A stretch of 6,906 nt of DNA from NCBI GenBank assembly GCA_002314555.1, contig DCGF01000028.1, forward strand, positions 5,992 through 12,897, in the 5' to 3' direction. Below the pieces are notes generated by a model. It saw only the letters and a list, made by a program, of their open reading frames with translations, had not been told where the DNA came from and ran no database searches. Source of the stretch: Ruminococcaceae bacterium UBA1785 (GTDB taxonomy: Bacteria > Bacillota > Clostridia > Oscillospirales > Acutalibacteraceae). Shown here one piece after another: positions 5,412-6,906 of the stretch. A program made the translations under genes and the position numbers. Within the stretch, counting starts at the first letter, position 1, and each line of letters starts with the position of its first letter.

Positions 5412-6848
5412 ATGGTTTATGACATAGCCATTATCGGTGCCGGTGTTGTAGGTTCCCTCACAGCAAGAGCCCTCTCAAAGTATAATCTTAAGACTGTACT
5501 TATCGAGAAGACATCTGACGTTGCTATGGGTACCTCAAAGGCAAACAGTGGTATTGTCCATGCAGGTTTTGATGCTATGAACGGTACACTTAAAGCGAAA
5601 CTTAATGTTAAAGGTTGCGCTATGATGGAAGAGACATGTAAAGCTCTCTTCGTTCCTTATGAGAAGAACACTTCTCTAGTAGTAGCTTTCTCTGAAAAAG
5701 AGATGGAACACATCAAAGAGCTCTATCAGCGTGGTCTTGGTAACGGTGTTCCTGATATGGAAATCATCGATGCTAAGAAGCTTAAAGAACTCGAGCCAAA
5801 CATCTCAGATGAAGCAGTTGGTGCCCTTTGGGCAAAGAGTGCAGGTATCGTAAGTCCTTACGAACTTGCAATCGGTGCTGCCCAGTGTGCAGCTGGTAAC
5901 GGCGTAGAGTTCGTTCGTAACTTCGGCGTTGATGCTATTTCTTTCGCAGGCGATGAGTTCTCTATTAAATCAGAGGACGGCAAAGAGATCAAAGCTAAGT
6001 ATGTAATTAACTCAGCTGGCCTCTTCGCTTCAGACCTTGCTAATAAGTTTAACGGTGAAGAATTTGAAATCATCGGACGTCTTGGTGAATATGGTCTTCT
6101 CGACCGCTCATGTTCATACATGTGTAACGCCACAATCTTCCAGTGCCCTAACGAAATGGGTAAAGGTATCCTTGTAACTCCAACCTGTCATCATAATATC
6201 CTCATCGGCCCTTCAGCTACTAACGTACCAGCAGATTCAGGTACCGCTGTTAGAGTTGGCGAACTTCGTAAGATATTTGCAACTGCACAAAAATCAGTTC
6301 CAATCGTTTCAACCCGCGACATGATCACATCTTTCGCTGGTATTCGTGCTCACTCAACAACTGATGACTTCATCATCCAGTATGCAAAGGATAACGACCA
6401 CTTCTTAAACCTCATCGGTATTGAGTCACCTGGTCTTGCTTCTTCCCCTGCTATCGCTGAATATGTTGAGGAACTTGTTCTTAAAGTAATTGGAACTCCT
6501 GACTTAAATCCAAACTATAACCCATCTAGAACAGAGCCTATCATCTTCCGCGAACTCTCTATGGAAGAAAAAGAGGCTGTTATAGCTAAAGATCCTGCAT
6601 ACGCTCACATCATCTGCCGCTGCGAGACCATCACCGAAGGTGAGATTCGAGCAGCCATCAAAGCACCAGCCGGTGCTATCGACGTAGACGGCGTAAAACG
6701 CCGCACACGTGCAGGCATGGGACGTTGCCAGGGCGGTTTCTGTGGTTCAAAGGTTCTTGAGATTCTCTCAGAGGAACTCGGTAAGCCTATAAATGAAATC
6801 GACAAATTTGGCGGAGAGTCAAAAATCATCTACGAAAGGACTAAATAA
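5412..6848 (+). CDS. GlpA/LhgO-like FAD oxidoreductase with BFD [2Fe-2S] domain
   Basis: This 478-aa flavoprotein is related to anaerobic glycerol-3-phosphate dehydrogenase (GlpA) and L-2-hydroxyglutarate oxidase (LhgO). The N-terminal Rossmann motif GAGVVG (9-14) with Glu32 at the end of the second strand binds FAD. NSGIVHAGFD (45-54) is the family's flavin-proximal motif, and the DAO fold runs to about 365. The C-terminal part is a BFD-like [2Fe-2S] domain with CRC (402, 404) and CQGGFC (439, 444). GGAAGGAG lies 8 nt before the ATG. A second FAD oxidoreductase starts 2 bp after the stop; such pairs, often with a DUF1667 protein, are common in clostridia and are usually read as an electron-transferring glycerol-3-phosphate dehydrogenase. 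The exact substrate (glycerol-3-phosphate or a 2-hydroxyacid) cannot be fixed from this window. It is divergent from the DUF362 operon. Confidence 0.88.
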   Translation: MVYDIAIIGAGVVGSLTARALSKYNLKTVLIEKTSDVAMGTSKANSGIVHAGFDAMNGTLKAKLNVKGCAMMEETCKALFVPYEKNTSLVVAFSEKEMEHIKELYQRGLGNGVPDMEIIDAKKLKELEPNISDEAVGALWAKSAGIVSPYELAIGAAQCAAGNGVEFVRNFGVDAISFAGDEFSIKSEDGKEIKAKYVINSAGLFASDLANKFNGEEFEIIGRLGEYGLLDRSCSYMCNATIFQCPNEMGKGILVTPTCHHNILIGPSATNVPADSGTAVRVGELRKIFATAQKSVPIVSTRDMITSFAGIRAHSTTDDFIIQYAKDNDHFLNLIGIESPGLASSPAIAEYVEELVLKVIGTPDLNPNYNPSRTEPIIFRELSMEEKEAVIAKDPAYAHIICRCETITEGEIRAAIKAPAGAIDVDGVKRRTRAGMGRCQGGFCGSKVLEILSEELGKPINEIDKFGGESKIIYERTK

Positions 6849-6850
6849 TC

Positions 6851-6906
6851 ATGAGTAAAATTTTGAATTATGACCTTGTCGTAGTTGGTGGCGGCCCTGC
6901 TGGTAT
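6851..6906 (+). CDS. FAD/NAD(P)-dependent oxidoreductase, 5' fragment
   Basis: Only the first 18 codons lie in the window. They read MSKILNYDLVVVGGGPAG, a short N-terminus leading into the strand-turn GGGPAG that binds the FAD dinucleotide in pyridine nucleotide-disulphide oxidoreductase-like proteins. The start is 2 bp after the stop of the preceding oxidoreductase gene; AAAGGA (6835-6840), inside that gene's last codons, is the likely ribosome binding site. It is probably the NAD(P)H-handling partner of the GlpA-like protein. The frame is open to the window edge. Confidence 0.8.
   Translation, partial: MSKILNYDLVVVGGGPAG

Overview
The window looks like chromosomal DNA from a low-GC Gram-positive anaerobe, probably a Clostridia/Lachnospiraceae-like member of the Bacillota. 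The grounds are AT-rich intergenic DNA, strong GGAGG-type ribosome binding sites, consensus sigma-A style promoters, a TetR regulator of the short type common in Firmicutes, and a clostridial-style gene pair (GlpA/LhgO-like oxidase with a BFD [2Fe-2S] domain followed by a second FAD oxidoreductase). The taxonomic call is inference; an anaerobe from another phylum, such as a spirochaete, is not excluded.

Layout: (1) 118-693 (+) encodes a TetR/AcrR-type regulator, with CACGTG-containing dyads in its leader. (2) 694-878 is a convergent intergenic region with a bidirectional rho-independent terminator at 821-850. (3) 879-5170 (-) is a tightly packed five-gene operon read right to left: small 3-TM protein A, DUF362 protein A, small TM protein B, small 3-TM protein C, DUF362 protein B. 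Gaps are 3 to 22 bp. Proteins A and C are near-duplicates, as are the two DUF362 proteins, so the operon is a tandem duplication of a [small membrane protein + DUF362] module, with a third, diverged small membrane protein between the copies. A consensus minus-strand promoter (TTGACA-N17-TAAAAT) lies at 5210-5238. (4) 5171-5411 is a divergent promoter region. (5) 5412-6848 (+) encodes a GlpA/LhgO-like FAD oxidoreductase with a C-terminal BFD-type [2Fe-2S] domain. (6) 6851 to the window end starts a second FAD/NAD(P) oxidoreductase, cut off after 18 codons.

How they may work together: the DUF362/small-membrane-protein operon is the uncharacterised part. Each DUF362 copy (about 555 aa) carries the family core plus a C-terminal extension with a conserved cysteine set, and is translated directly after a roughly 100-aa membrane protein carrying an MHxTE ... 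FGFTWWxPLK signature. The simplest model is a membrane-associated complex in which the small proteins anchor or serve a cysteine-rich, possibly metal- or Fe-S-dependent DUF362 enzyme. The substrate is unknown. The TetR gene is convergent with the operon, but its candidate operator is not seen in the operon promoter, so regulation of the operon by it is unproven. The rightward genes are most likely glycerol-3-phosphate/2-hydroxyacid-type redox metabolism and a separate transcription unit.
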